Part shown: positions 45,255-54,448 of the stretch, piece by piece | How the letters are laid out: the number at the start of each line of letters is the position of its first letter | Position numbering within the stretch: position 1 is the stretch's first letter | Assembly: GCA_019359495.1 (NCBI GenBank) | Contig: JAHHHF010000078.1 | Span: forward strand, 1 to 64,000 | Origin: Goleter apudmare HA4340-LM2 | GTDB taxonomy: Bacteria > Cyanobacteriota > Cyanobacteriia > Cyanobacteriales > Nostocaceae | Length of the DNA: 64,000 bases | Direction of reading: 5' to 3' | Position numbers and translations under genes: made by a program | Notes under the pieces: model-generated | What the model was told of the DNA's origin: nothing | The model's input: only the letters and a program-made list of their open reading frames with translations | Databases searched by the model: none

Positions 45255-46403
45255 ATGAAATTCCAACTGTTATTAGGCTCTTTATTTTCCCAAATTAAAG
45301 GACGTCCTTGGTGGGTAGGTATCCTCCTGTGGTTTGCTTTAGTTGCTCCAGCACAAGCATCTGTCATCTTGCGGGTAGCAATAGAGAGGAATGTCAACCA
45401 AGTAAGTGTTGGCAGTTCTACAACTGCAACAGTCAAAGATAGCACTGGTCGTAGTCTCGGACAATTACCAGCGAGAACTGCTTTTTATGCCCAAGCTGTG
45501 CCCGGTGGAGTAGCTTTAGATAAATGGCAATCTGGTTTATTTTGGATTGAGCCGACAGACAAAGGATTTGTTTATATTGGCGATCGCTGGTATCGGGGGA
45601 GAACTCTAGTTGTCCCCACCGACAAAGGCTTAACTGCTGTTAACTGGGTAGCTTTAGAAGAATATCTCTATAGCGTCATCGGTGGCGAAATGGATTCTAG
45701 ATGGCCCCCAGAAGCACTAAAAGCCCAAGCGATCGCTGCCCGTACCTATGCCCTCTACGAGCGAGAAAAACAGCGCACTACTAATCCCATTTATGATTTA
45801 GGTGCTAGCCCAGATCGTTGGCAAATTTACAAAGGCGTGATTAGTGAATCTCCTAATACTTACGCCGCCGTGGATTCTACCGCCGGGAAAGTACTAACTC
45901 ATAACAACAAAATTATTCTCTCTGTTTTCCATGCTTGCTCTGGTGGACATACGGAAAATGTGGAAGATGTTTGGGGTAACACCTTACCATACCTGCGTGC
46001 TGTACAAGACTACGATCAAAATATTAAAGAGTGCAATTGGGTAAGAACCTTCTCCCCAACTGAAATTAGCGCCAGAATTTCTGGTGTAGGTAATGTCAAA
46101 GATGTAGTTGCAGAGGCATTCTCTCCTTTCCGCAGTGTGAAAGCTTTGAGAATTGTCGGTGATAAGGGCACAAAGGTATTACAAGGTGAAGATGTGCGTA
46201 CCGCCCTCAGACTCAAAAGCACCCGTTTCAATGTCAGCAAAGGGGCAGACGGTAGCTTTGTACTCCAAGGATTGGGTTACGGCCACGGCTTAGGTATGAG
46301 TCAGTGGGGAGCGTATAATCTTGCCCAGCGAGGTGCAAACCATCTGCAAATTTTGGGACACTATTACAAAGGTGTAGCCTTGACGCCCATTCAGCCGAAG
46401 TAG
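45255..46403 (+). CDS. SpoIID/LytB-domain secreted protein
   Basis: This 382-residue exported protein has a signal peptide (about 1-35, ending VAPAQAS) and a SpoIID domain with the family signature EEYLYSVIGGEMDSRWPPEA followed by LKAQAIAARTYAL, then HACSGGHTENVEDVW and the C-terminal GLGYGHGLGMSQWGAYNLA. SpoIID of Bacillus is a lytic transglycosylase that removes peptide-free glycan strands. Cyanobacterial homologues probably remodel peptidoglycan in the periplasm. Key residues of the family (the catalytic glutamate in GGEMDS) are present. Confidence 0.92.
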   Translation: MKFQLLLGSLFSQIKGRPWWVGILLWFALVAPAQASVILRVAIERNVNQVSVGSSTTATVKDSTGRSLGQLPARTAFYAQAVPGGVALDKWQSGLFWIEPTDKGFVYIGDRWYRGRTLVVPTDKGLTAVNWVALEEYLYSVIGGEMDSRWPPEALKAQAIAARTYALYEREKQRTTNPIYDLGASPDRWQIYKGVISESPNTYAAVDSTAGKVLTHNNKIILSVFHACSGGHTENVEDVWGNTLPYLRAVQDYDQNIKECNWVRTFSPTEISARISGVGNVKDVVAEAFSPFRSVKALRIVGDKGTKVLQGEDVRTALRLKSTRFNVSKGADGSFVLQGLGYGHGLGMSQWGAYNLAQRGANHLQILGHYYKGVALTPIQPK

Positions 46404-46764
46404 TTGTAAGTGAGGCAGATGAGGGGTAATTGACTCGCTCCTCTATCTTGCCTCACACAGATAAATTTGGATTTCTAGTTAGTACATGATTTCATAAGTT
46501 CATAACGAATTAAATTCATCAAGACTCTGCACCCCTGCACGCTGACTCAGCATACCTCTGCATTAAAAAAACCACAAATTAATGCAAAGCTGTACTTAAC
46601 TGTGAGCGATCGCTTTTTCCTAAAAATTTTGCATGTGGAAGAAAGAGTTAATTGCTCAACTAAATTTTTTCTTTAACCTTTGTTGCAACTTATTTTTAAC
46701 CTCACAAAAACTCGATATCTTAAAGGTAATTCCTACTGTGATAAAGCCGGGGGATATAGTAGCC
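46404..46764. other. Intergenic region, no gene supported
   Basis: This 361-base gap precedes a tiny membrane-protein gene. A longer frame beginning at 46633 runs into that gene without a ribosome-binding site and is probably not its true start. A GCGATCGC site occurs at about 46607. Confidence 0.45.
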
Positions 46765-46866
46765 ATGATGCAAATATTTTGGTTTTCAATTCTCTGCTTT
46801 GTTTTTTTAATTGGGCTGACACTTGTGGCAGAAGCTTGGTTCTATGACGAAGAACAGGAGTTGTAA
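46765..46866 (+). CDS. Single-helix membrane miniprotein
   Basis: These 33 residues start MMQIFWFSILCFVFLIGL, continue TLVAEAWFY and end with the acidic tail DEEQEL. One membrane helix with a short charged tail resembles small photosynthetic-complex subunits in size, but I do not recognise the sequence among PetG/L/M/N or Psb proteins. GGGGGAT lies 9-15 bases upstream of the first ATG. An in-frame extension to 46633 is possible. Confidence 0.45.
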   Translation: MMQIFWFSILCFVFLIGLTLVAEAWFYDEEQEL

Positions 46867-46925
46867 CAGTACCTATCTGCACTCTGTCATCTCCCTCATG
46901 TCCTTCACCCCCAATGCCCCATGCC

Positions 46926-47468
46926 CTAATCTGCAATCAACTCCACCGCATCCCGACCATCCAAGTCTTGTAAATAAACCTTGACCACCTCTTCTTTCGC
47001 TGTAGGTAGTTTTTTCCCAACAAAATCTGGATGTATCGGTAACTCTCGATGACCCCTATCTACCAAAACAGCCAAACGAATTACCTCTGGTCTACCGTAT
47101 TCATTAACTGCATTCAAAGCAGCGCGAATCGTCCTACCTTTAAAAATTACATCATCCACGAGGACAACTGTCTTCCCTGTCAGGTCAAAAGGGATATTGG
47201 TTTTCGCTGGAGTCCGCAACCCAATTTTGTCGAGGTCATCTCGATAAAATGTGATATCCAACGCACCTACCTCTACAGATATGCCTTCTAGTACCTCAAT
47301 TTGTCGCGCCAGTAATTCAGCTAACAGTGGACCCCTAGTGTAAATGCCCAAGAGTACCAGTTGCGATAAATCCCGCGTCCGCTCCACAATCTGAGAGGCA
47401 AGGCGAGTCACGGTGCGACGGAGTTCTTCTGATGATAGAATTTCAACTACTTTGACAGACATAGCCAT
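46926..47468 (-). CDS. pyrR: PyrR bifunctional regulator / uracil phosphoribosyltransferase
   Basis: This 180-residue type I phosphoribosyltransferase has the PRPP motif [18 protein letters not shown] (about 99-116) and the N-terminal [19 protein letters not shown] typical of PyrR. In Gram-positive bacteria PyrR binds pyr mRNA to attenuate transcription and also converts uracil to UMP. In cyanobacteria it stands apart from pyr genes and may act mainly as the enzyme. It lies 34 bases downstream of the cobD-like gene on the same strand. Confidence 0.93.
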   Translation of the reverse strand: MAMSVKVVEILSSEELRRTVTRLASQIVERTRDLSQLVLLGIYTRGPLLAELLARQIEVLEGISVEVGALDITFYRDDLDKIGLRTPAKTNIPFDLTGKTVVLVDDVIFKGRTIRAALNAVNEYGRPEVIRLAVLVDRGHRELPIHPDFVGKKLPTAKEEVVKVYLQDLDGRDAVELIAD

Positions 47469-47502
47469 AAACCGATACCTCTGAGCAGTAAATTAACTAT
47501 AT

Positions 47503-48471
47503 TTACCTATTTAGGGGTATTAATAATATAGCGATCGCTACCCCTAACCAAAGTAAAAAACAATATGCTGTCAATTGCAAAGCTCTCTCAATAGTACTTG
47601 GTGTTATGGGATAAATTGCATCTCCCAAAGGTGGTTTATATTTAGCAACTCCCCGATACCAGTTCGTACCTCCCATTTGTACACCCAAAATCGCCGCATA
47701 GACACACTCACTCCATCCAGAATTAGGGCTAGGATCACTAACAGCATCCCGGCGACAAATTCGCCACACATACAACGGTTCACCTGACAATAATGCCAAA
47801 GTCATTACTGTGAAGCGACAAGGAACCCAAGTTAAGCAATCTTCTAACCTGGCGCTAAACCACCCCAAATAAGTATAAGGTGCTTCTCGATAACCAATCA
47901 TCGAATCCAGGGTACTACTAGCTTTGTATGCTAAAGCTAAAGGGGCAGCCCCTACAAATGGGATGAATGCTCCCACAATTGCATAAAAAAGCGGAGCCAT
48001 CACCCCATCAGTAGCATTTTCTGTGACTGTTTCTAAAACGGCACGCAAAATTTCTACTTCTGAAAGATTTTCTGTATCTCGACCCACATAATTACTTAAA
48101 ATATTACGAGCCTCTGCCAACTTTCCGCCTCTTAATGGTTTTAAAACAGCAACTGCTGCTGTTCTCAAACTTGACAAAGCAAAACAGCTGGCGAGGAGAA
48201 TGCTTTCTAAGGAAATTCCCAATAACGGATGTAGGGATTTAGCACTATAAATTATCAACCAGCCAATAGAACCACTCCCAACTATTAAGATTATGCCTAG
48301 TGCAATTCCAGCTAGGCGTTGTGTTAAAGAATGATGACAATATTTGTGAGCGGATTTAGTCAGGTGAGAAATTACCCACCCCATAGCTTGCACTGGATGG
48401 GGCCATCCCCAGGGATCACCAATTAAGTAATCTAAACCGGCAGCAATAATTAAGATGATGGCCGATGTCAT
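47503..48471 (-). CDS. cobD: Adenosylcobinamide-phosphate synthase CobD/CbiB
   Basis: This membrane enzyme attaches the aminopropanol linker to adenosylcobyric acid in (pseudo)cobalamin synthesis. The N-terminus IIAAGLDYLIGDPWGWPHPV then QAMGWVISHL is diagnostic, followed by VTENATDGVMAPLFYAIVG and YKASSTLDSMIGYR. About 322 residues with four or five membrane helices is the usual size. ATG at 48471 (MTSAIIL) has GGAGAAATG-type upstream sequence; the longer frame begins in repeat-like DNA. Confidence 0.93.
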   Translation of the reverse strand: MTSAIILIIAAGLDYLIGDPWGWPHPVQAMGWVISHLTKSAHKYCHHSLTQRLAGIALGIILIVGSGSIGWLIIYSAKSLHPLLGISLESILLASCFALSSLRTAAVAVLKPLRGGKLAEARNILSNYVGRDTENLSEVEILRAVLETVTENATDGVMAPLFYAIVGAFIPFVGAAPLALAYKASSTLDSMIGYREAPYTYLGWFSARLEDCLTWVPCRFTVMTLALLSGEPLYVWRICRRDAVSDPSPNSGWSECVYAAILGVQMGGTNWYRGVAKYKPPLGDAIYPITPSTIERALQLTAYCFLLWLGVAIAILLIPLNR

Positions 48472-48516
48472 TTCTCCTTTGTCCTTTGTGAATAACCAAT
48501 GACCATTGACCATTGA

Positions 48517-48960
48517 CTAAACCACAAAATTGGCTTCTTCTCCAAGGGATGCTTGCCAGCTGCGAGCATCATAATAAAGGTCGGCCAGCGTAATACTATA
48601 CAAAGCTTCTTTGAGTTTTTGGTTGAGTCTCTGCCAGAGGGTGAATGTTACCCAGTCTTCAGTTTGTGCTGGTGTGGGTGTAGGTCTAGGTAAATGGGTA
48701 ATCGCTTCACCGACTGCTTCTAAAATTTGTCCGATAGAAATTTGTACAGGCTCTCGTGCTAATTGGTATCCACCAATGCTACCGCGAATTGATTTGACTA
48801 AACCAGCACGACGCATTTCTATCAGCAACTTTTCTAGGTAAGGAGCAGGAATATCTTGACGCTTGGCAATTGCTCTGACAGATGCAGGCCCATAACTTGG
48901 TTGTAAGCTTAAATCTAGCAAAGCTTTTACACTGTAGTGTCCTTTGGTAGTTAGTTTCAT
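48517..48960 (-). CDS. Rrf2-family transcriptional regulator without cysteines
   Basis: This 147-residue winged-helix protein of the Rrf2/IscR family has MKLTTKGHYSVKALLDLS, SVRAIAKRQDIPAPYLEKLL (recognition region) and VKSIRGSIGGYQLARE. The three cysteines that hold the iron-sulfur cluster in IscR are absent, and the protein contains no cysteine at all, so it must sense something else or act without a cluster. It lies 45 bases upstream of cobD on the same strand and may share a transcript with cobD and pyrR. Confidence 0.9.
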   Translation of the reverse strand: MKLTTKGHYSVKALLDLSLQPSYGPASVRAIAKRQDIPAPYLEKLLIEMRRAGLVKSIRGSIGGYQLAREPVQISIGQILEAVGEAITHLPRPTPTPAQTEDWVTFTLWQRLNQKLKEALYSITLADLYYDARSWQASLGEEANFVV

Positions 48961-49372
48961 GCTTGCAGGGTTTATTGTTTAGTCCAGAGTCAAAAGCTCA
49001 AAGTCCAGAGTTCTAATATTTAGTTTTGAATCTTGACTCTTGACCCTTGACTAAGGATCAGTTTTGCTTATCATTTTGTGCCCCAAGCATCAAATTCAGC
49101 AAGTAGACAACCTTTTTAGCGGTAGTTTAGAAAACTTAAACAACTATAGTCTAGCAGTAATTCACAAACTATATATAGTTATCAGCATTCCCCGCATTCA
49201 AAAAAATAGATTGTCTAAAAATATTTAGTAATTGAGTAACAATTACGCCTATGAGTGTAATATACTTGGCTAGGCTGAGATCAAAAATAAAGGAGTATGT
49301 TCCTACTAGCTCAATGTCAGCTAAAATAAAATCGATTCAGCCACTTCAAACATTCGTTTTCGACCTAAGTTG
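48961..49372. other. Repeat-bearing promoter region upstream of cyAbrB
   Basis: The left part (about 48980-49052) is a series of AGTCCAGAGTC / TTGACTCTTGACCCTTGAC heptamer-like repeats. The right part is A/T-rich and holds the inverted repeat at 49228-49246 and a TAATAT box (about 49257). Confidence 0.55.
49228..49246. promoter_or_regulatory. Inverted repeat upstream of cyAbrB gene
   Basis: GTAATTG-AGTAA-CAATTAC is a perfect 7+7 inverted repeat with a five-base spacer, about 10 bases before a TAATAT box and 127 bases before the cyAbrB start. A regulator-binding site, possibly autoregulatory, is inferred. Confidence 0.4.
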
Positions 49373-49786
49373 ATGCCTAAACAGAAAAAAATTGAACCCC
49401 TAGTCGGTGAAGAACTCCTTAAGAAAGTCAAGGAGTTGGAGAGTGAGAGCAAAGAAGACAAAGCCAAGAAGTGCGGTTACTATACCGTTACTAAAAATGG
49501 CATAGAGCGCGTCAATATGATGAAGTTCTTAAACGCCCTAATTGATGCTGAAGGCATTCAGTTAGACAGCACACCCAGCGCTAATGGGCGTGGTGGACGC
49601 AGTGCTAGCTATAGAATTAGTGTGCAATCAAACGGTAACTTACTAATAGGTTCAGCTTATACTAAACAGATGAATCTTCAGCCAGGTGATGAGTTTCTGA
49701 TCACTTTGGGTAAGAAGCACATTCGTTTAAGGCAAGTAGACCCAGAAGAAAGGGAAGAAGCTGAAACTTTAGAAGTTACAGCTTAA
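49373..49786 (+). CDS. Cyanobacterial AbrB-like transcriptional regulator (CalA/cyAbrB1 type)
   Basis: This 137-residue protein has the cyanobacteria-specific AbrB architecture: an N-terminal EELLKKVKELE helix, KKCGYYTVTKNGIERVNMMK, and a C-terminal SpoVT-AbrB fold (ISVQSNGNLLIGSAYTKQ then LQPGDEFLITLGKKHIRL). VNMMKFLNALIDAEGI resembles the cyAbrB1/CalA branch more than cyAbrB2. In Anabaena, CalA is essential and represses many genes including hetP and sodB. A TTG one codon earlier is a possible start. Confidence 0.88.
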   Translation: MPKQKKIEPLVGEELLKKVKELESESKEDKAKKCGYYTVTKNGIERVNMMKFLNALIDAEGIQLDSTPSANGRGGRSASYRISVQSNGNLLIGSAYTKQMNLQPGDEFLITLGKKHIRLRQVDPEEREEAETLEVTA

Positions 49787-49976
49787 TAAATATAGTCAAG
49801 ATTCCAAAGTCTAGAGTCCAAAGTCAAGAATCTAAGTATTGACTGTTGTGTGTTGAACTAGTGAATAGTAAACGGTTATCAAGGTTGCAAACGGATATTC
49901 ATGCTCCGTTTGCAACATACCACCTATGAAAAATAGGTGTCTCTTACCCCTGATAACTGAGATTTTTGGCTAACGA

Positions 49977-51881
49977 CTATTGACTAATCACCATATCTGT
50001 TGTGGACACTATTGGTAAGTAGTGACGGATTGCCTTGCGTGTTAACGCCAAATTGCAAGCTAATGTAATTTGTTCGCGTTCTAGTAAACCCAAAATGCGC
50101 TCATGGTTATCTCGTGCTACTACTGGTAATTGATGCAAACCTCGTAAAGCCATGCGATCTAAAGCTTCTGATAAGGGTTCATCCCTCCAGGCATAAAGGA
50201 TCTCAGTGGTGCAGATTTCCATGAGAGTTTGGCTGGATAAATTACTGGGAATTTCGGTTGTTGAATTCTGGTAATTTTGCCAAATGGCAAGGGCACGGTT
50301 AATATCTTCTAGAGAAACGATGCCAACTAATTGTTCGGCTTCATCAACTACTAAAGCACTATGAGTGCGATCGCCTGTCATTTCTATAGCTGCCTCTAAC
50401 ACTCCTAAAGTTTTAGGCAGCTTTTTTGGACAGGTGAGCATAGCATCTTCTACTAAGATTTGCTCTAGAATGTCCACCTTATCATCTTTCAACTCAGAAA
50501 GACCTATTTGTTGCAGATTAGAATTAGAATTAAAAGTCGGCTGAATACGCTCAACTAACCACACACTTAAACCCACCGCCGCCATCAAAGGTAAAACAAT
50601 TCGATAGTCACGGGTGAGTTCAAACAGCATTAAAATTGCTGTTAACGGTGCTCTAACACTGCCAGCTAAAACTGCTGCCATGCCTACCATTGCATAAGCT
50701 GGAGGTGCTGCCATTTGTGCGGCAATCGTGGGTGCGATCGCCGCTACAACTTTGGCATAAGCCGACCCCAAAGAAGCACCTAAAAACATCGCTGGCGCAA
50801 ACAACCCACCCACGAAACCACTTCCAGCACTAATTGCTGTCATCAGCAACTTGACTAGCAGCAGCACTACCAATAGTTGCAGCGAAAACTCCACATCTTG
50901 CAGCATCGCTTGCACAGTGCCATAGCCAGTACCCATAATCTGGGGGAAATATAAAGCCATTGCACCGATGAGCACACCGCCAATAATCGGATGAATATAC
51001 TTAGGAATTCGTCCTAAAAATTTAAAACCGGGAACCTGTCCAGCAAAGCAGGCTTTAGCTAGACGAATTGATTGGGTATAAGTTAGAGAAACTAGACTGG
51101 CCCCCAAACCCAAGCCCAGATAAATGGGTAATTCCAGAGGACTACGGACTTGATAAACAGGTAAGGCAAAAGCAGGTTGTGCCCCTAATCCAATTTGAGC
51201 AATTAATGCCGCGACTACTGCTGCTAATAGCACTACACTGACAGCAGAAGTAGCAAAAGAAGTAGCTCCTATTACTACCTCTAGCGCAAAAAATACACCA
51301 GCAATCGGAGCATTAAATCCAGCTGCCAAGCCTGCTGCCGCGCCAGCACCCAAAAGCAAACGCTGTTGCTCTCGAGATACTTGTAGCACCAGAGACAATA
51401 ACATCCCAAAATTAGCGCCAATTTCTACACTTGGCCCTTCTGGCCCCAAAGAAGCACCAGTCCCCAAAGACACAGATGCCGCAAACATCTTCGTCACAGG
51501 TCGTAGTTGTTGTCTCAGTTCGGTGCCTTGAGAAGCAGCAATCAAAGATGATAGTCCAGGGCCAAAGTCTTGGGTACGCCAGCGCATCAAACCGACAATT
51601 AAGCCCCCTAGAGTGGGCACACAGGCTAGAGTCCAAGCACCCCAAACACCAATCACACCCATGAGATTGACTAGGGTCAGGTCGTGAATCAGCTCGATTA
51701 AATAGTGAAAAGTAACTACACCCATACCAGTGCCACCGCCAATTAGTACGGCTAAAAAAAGCATGACGGTTTCTGGGGATGGCTGAATCCGGTTGATCAG
51801 GTGGGCTAAACGGCCAGCAAGTGAAGGCAAGGCAGATTGTTCCGTCACCTTCCTCAGTTCAGTGGGAGGCAAGAGAGTCAT
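49977..51881 (-). CDS. ClC-type chloride channel/transporter with CBS domains
   Basis: This 634-residue membrane protein has the ClC core (about 30-440): GTGASLGPEGPSVEIGANFG with the gating glutamate in GPEGP, FNAPIAGVFFALEVV, and GGLFAPAMFLGASLG. Two CBS domains follow (about 485-620: VEDAMLTCPKKLPKT; LVGIVSLEDINRAL; RGLHQLPVVARDN). At the position of the inner proton-relay glutamate of E. coli ClC (second E of FIIEE) this protein has V, which in animal ClCs marks channels rather than exchangers. It carries chloride across the plasma or thylakoid membrane, possibly gated by nucleotides at the CBS pair. Confidence 0.92.
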   Translation of the reverse strand: MTLLPPTELRKVTEQSALPSLAGRLAHLINRIQPSPETVMLFLAVLIGGGTGMGVVTFHYLIELIHDLTLVNLMGVIGVWGAWTLACVPTLGGLIVGLMRWRTQDFGPGLSSLIAASQGTELRQQLRPVTKMFAASVSLGTGASLGPEGPSVEIGANFGMLLSLVLQVSREQQRLLLGAGAAAGLAAGFNAPIAGVFFALEVVIGATSFATSAVSVVLLAAVVAALIAQIGLGAQPAFALPVYQVRSPLELPIYLGLGLGASLVSLTYTQSIRLAKACFAGQVPGFKFLGRIPKYIHPIIGGVLIGAMALYFPQIMGTGYGTVQAMLQDVEFSLQLLVVLLLVKLLMTAISAGSGFVGGLFAPAMFLGASLGSAYAKVVAAIAPTIAAQMAAPPAYAMVGMAAVLAGSVRAPLTAILMLFELTRDYRIVLPLMAAVGLSVWLVERIQPTFNSNSNLQQIGLSELKDDKVDILEQILVEDAMLTCPKKLPKTLGVLEAAIEMTGDRTHSALVVDEAEQLVGIVSLEDINRALAIWQNYQNSTTEIPSNLSSQTLMEICTTEILYAWRDEPLSEALDRMALRGLHQLPVVARDNHERILGLLEREQITLACNLALTRKAIRHYLPIVSTTDMVISQ

Positions 51882-52371
51882 TGAGAAGCGGGGTAAATGT
51901 AAGAAAAAATTTAAATTTTTAGCTGTTACTTCTCATTGTGAGGCATTATTTAGCAACCAGACAAGTATGCTCTATTTCCTTGATTTGCTAAATTTACAAA
52001 GTTTTGGTAAAAAAAATTTCCACTGCTTAAAATTTTTATGGAGAGAATGGTTAAATGGGAGAGAATTAATATTCAATAGTCAGCAGGCAGTGGTTTGGTG
52101 GGAGTGAGTACGGAGTTGAGACTCTGTAGGGACAATTGACTATATGTAGATTAGTGGGTGCAGCATAGAGCAATAGTAACGAGGAGTCATCCTCTACTAA
52201 ATCTAGTTATACTCATGTTGCAGCCATTGAACCATCCTTAGTAGGAACATAACTTTTATGTGTGATTCATGATTAATGTCAGAACACACCCGGTAGTCTA
52301 CTAAGTGTTGCTGGGAAATTCAATATAGCTACTGTTATAGAGCGAGTAAATGGACTAAGCGGACGAGGTAG
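51882..52371. other. Intergenic region, no gene supported
   Basis: This 490-base A/T-rich region lies between divergent genes. Overlapping short frames at its left end are antisense to the ClC start and have no family features. Confidence 0.5.
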
Positions 52372-52746
52372 ATGAATATACACACCTTTGATAATCATTA
52401 TGTTACTTGCCCAATTTGCCAAAGAAATGCCACTCCAAAACCAGTCAAGACGTGCATTGGCCTATTTACCTGTCCGTATTGCCAGGAACGATTAGTAGTA
52501 TGTCAAAGCGGCCATTATGTCCGCGATCCGTTTACTCTCAAACAGATGATGATCTCTTCGGCGCTACGTCGTCAAAGTAGACCTTTAGCTAGGATTATAC
52601 GAGATTTCATCCTCCTTAAACGCCCTATGGTAGCTTTGGCTGTGGGCAGTGCCATTGTCCTGAGTATAATTACTATGACTCAGCAAAGCACTAGCTACGA
52701 ACAACTACCAACTGAAAAAACGGAAAATATGAGGAATTGGGAATAA
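52372..52746 (+). CDS. Small zinc-ribbon membrane protein
   Basis: This 124-residue protein has two CPxC knuckles, CPICQRN (about 14-20) and CPYCQERLVVC (about 35-45), followed by GHYVRDPFTLKQ, a basic stretch and one membrane helix (MVALAVGSAIVLSIITMT, about 85-102). The zinc ribbon would face the cytoplasm next to a positively charged segment. I do not recognise a named family, and similar proteins are typically annotated as hypothetical in cyanobacteria. A weak GACGAGG lies eight bases before the ATG. Confidence 0.7.
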   Translation: MNIHTFDNHYVTCPICQRNATPKPVKTCIGLFTCPYCQERLVVCQSGHYVRDPFTLKQMMISSALRRQSRPLARIIRDFILLKRPMVALAVGSAIVLSIITMTQQSTSYEQLPTEKTENMRNWE

Positions 52747-52828
52747 GGCATGGGAGATGGGAAATATTTGCAGGGTGTAGGGGGAATAACTCTGAACACT
52801 TGACCAATACCCCATGCCCTATCTCTTT

Positions 52829-54448
52829 TTACAATCGATTGACGTCTTTTGTGATTAATTTCCAGCCTTCAGTTTGGTCAATTAGCTTGACTGAGTCTAG
52901 GTGGAGATTGTTATAGACAGATGTACTCAGTAGAAAGTAGGGTTGCCCCTGGTAGTGCCAATAGTATTGCAGTTCCCCTAGGGATGCAGGAACAATGGTG
53001 CGATCGCTATAAAAATCTAATGATGGGCGATTGTAATGAAAGGACGTGTAAATCTTCTTCACTGCTGGATTTGCCCGCGATATCATAGCGGCGACTGGTT
53101 TAACTGGGTAGGCTTCCCATAATTCCCAAACCCAGAAGTTAGATTTCATCAACAGTAACAGTGAAATATAACTTCCCCATAGCAGAACCTTGAAGAATTG
53201 CCCATCGCCACGTTCTGCCAAAATCGCAGCTAAAGTCATAGTCAAGGCAAATACTGCACAAATCACCTGTAAGTCTGTTTTTGGTGCTGTACCCCAACTG
53301 AATAAAATGCTGCCAGCAGAACCTACCAGAGCGAGTATAGCTAAACCAGTGATCCAAGACCGGGGATAAGATGATAGTAGAGGCAAATTTTCTGTTTCGC
53401 TGAATTGGGCACCAAAAGCCAGGGCTATACTGGGATAAATCGGGAATAAGTACCAGAGAAGTTTGCTGCCCATGCAGGAAATGATCAGCAGGTACACACC
53501 ACTCCATACCAACACAAGTTTTGCCCAGCTGAGGTTACGATTCTCCCAGGTTAAGCGCAAACTTTGTGGCAAAAACAGTAACCAGGGCCATGTGTAGATC
53601 AAAATTTCCTGGAGATAGTACCAAGCTGGTCTGGAATTATTGGCAGAAACCGTACCCATGCGGTTGAGAGATTGATTTAAAATCCCGACCTGGAGAAAAG
53701 TATGACCATAGTGTATTAACTGGGCGCCATACCAGCAAATTACTGGTACACTGCCGATGAAGATTGCTAACCACAGATAGTAACTGGTGAGTAATCGTGG
53801 TGTATCCCAAAATAGAAATACAAATGCGATCGCACATAGTAGTATGCCAAATATCCCTTGAGTCAGGCATATTAACCCAAAGCCAATGCCTACACCGAGA
53901 CAGTAACGTAAATCTCGACGCGATCGCAACATACACAACATCATCACCATCAAAAAACTTACCACTGCGCCATCCAACATCGCCAACCGCCCATGACGCA
54001 CTACGGGTAGCATTGTCAGGTAAATCAAGGCGCTATAAATAGCTGCCCAACGTTGGCGAAATATTTCTCGACCAACACAATAGAGCAAAGGTACTGAAGC
54101 GGCTGTTAAAATTGCTCCTGGGAAGCGTGTTGTCCACTCATTGACACCTCCTAGGGAGTAAGTCCAAGCAACTAGCAAGTGTATCAAAGGTGGCTTCTGA
54201 TAATAGGGTTCACCGCCCAGTGTGGGGTAAAGCCAACGCATTGAACCAGCAGGGGCACGCCAGATTTCGCGGGCGATTTGAGCGATCGTACCTTCATCTC
54301 CATCCCGCAGTGGCGTCCCCCCAAGATTCACGCTAAATAGTAACACCGCAGCTAAAAGCAGTACTATCAGCCATACCAAATCAATCCATTTCTCAGCTGC
54401 GCGATGGTGTTTTCCTAGATGACCCCAAATAAAGCTTCTTTCTTGCAT
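52829..54448 (-). CDS. GT39/ArnT-type membrane glycosyltransferase
   Basis: This 539-residue integral membrane protein has about 11-12 helices. After the first helix comes TPLRDGDEGTIAQIARE, the acidic motif of the first periplasmic loop of GT39/ArnT enzymes, then GEPYYQKPPLIHLLVAW, the usual second signature. Such enzymes use polyprenyl-phosphate sugars to glycosylate lipids or proteins on the outer face of the membrane. The donor and acceptor are not evident. It stands alone, far from the glycan locus at 7-19 kb. Confidence 0.88.
   Translation of the reverse strand: MQERSFIWGHLGKHHRAAEKWIDLVWLIVLLLAAVLLFSVNLGGTPLRDGDEGTIAQIAREIWRAPAGSMRWLYPTLGGEPYYQKPPLIHLLVAWTYSLGGVNEWTTRFPGAILTAASVPLLYCVGREIFRQRWAAIYSALIYLTMLPVVRHGRLAMLDGAVVSFLMVMMLCMLRSRRDLRYCLGVGIGFGLICLTQGIFGILLCAIAFVFLFWDTPRLLTSYYLWLAIFIGSVPVICWYGAQLIHYGHTFLQVGILNQSLNRMGTVSANNSRPAWYYLQEILIYTWPWLLFLPQSLRLTWENRNLSWAKLVLVWSGVYLLIISCMGSKLLWYLFPIYPSIALAFGAQFSETENLPLLSSYPRSWITGLAILALVGSAGSILFSWGTAPKTDLQVICAVFALTMTLAAILAERGDGQFFKVLLWGSYISLLLLMKSNFWVWELWEAYPVKPVAAMISRANPAVKKIYTSFHYNRPSLDFYSDRTIVPASLGELQYYWHYQGQPYFLLSTSVYNNLHLDSVKLIDQTEGWKLITKDVNRL

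Noticed and set aside
51793-52107. Plus-strand frame of 104 codons
   Set aside because: It is partly antisense to the ClC gene start and continues into A/T-rich DNA; no family signature.
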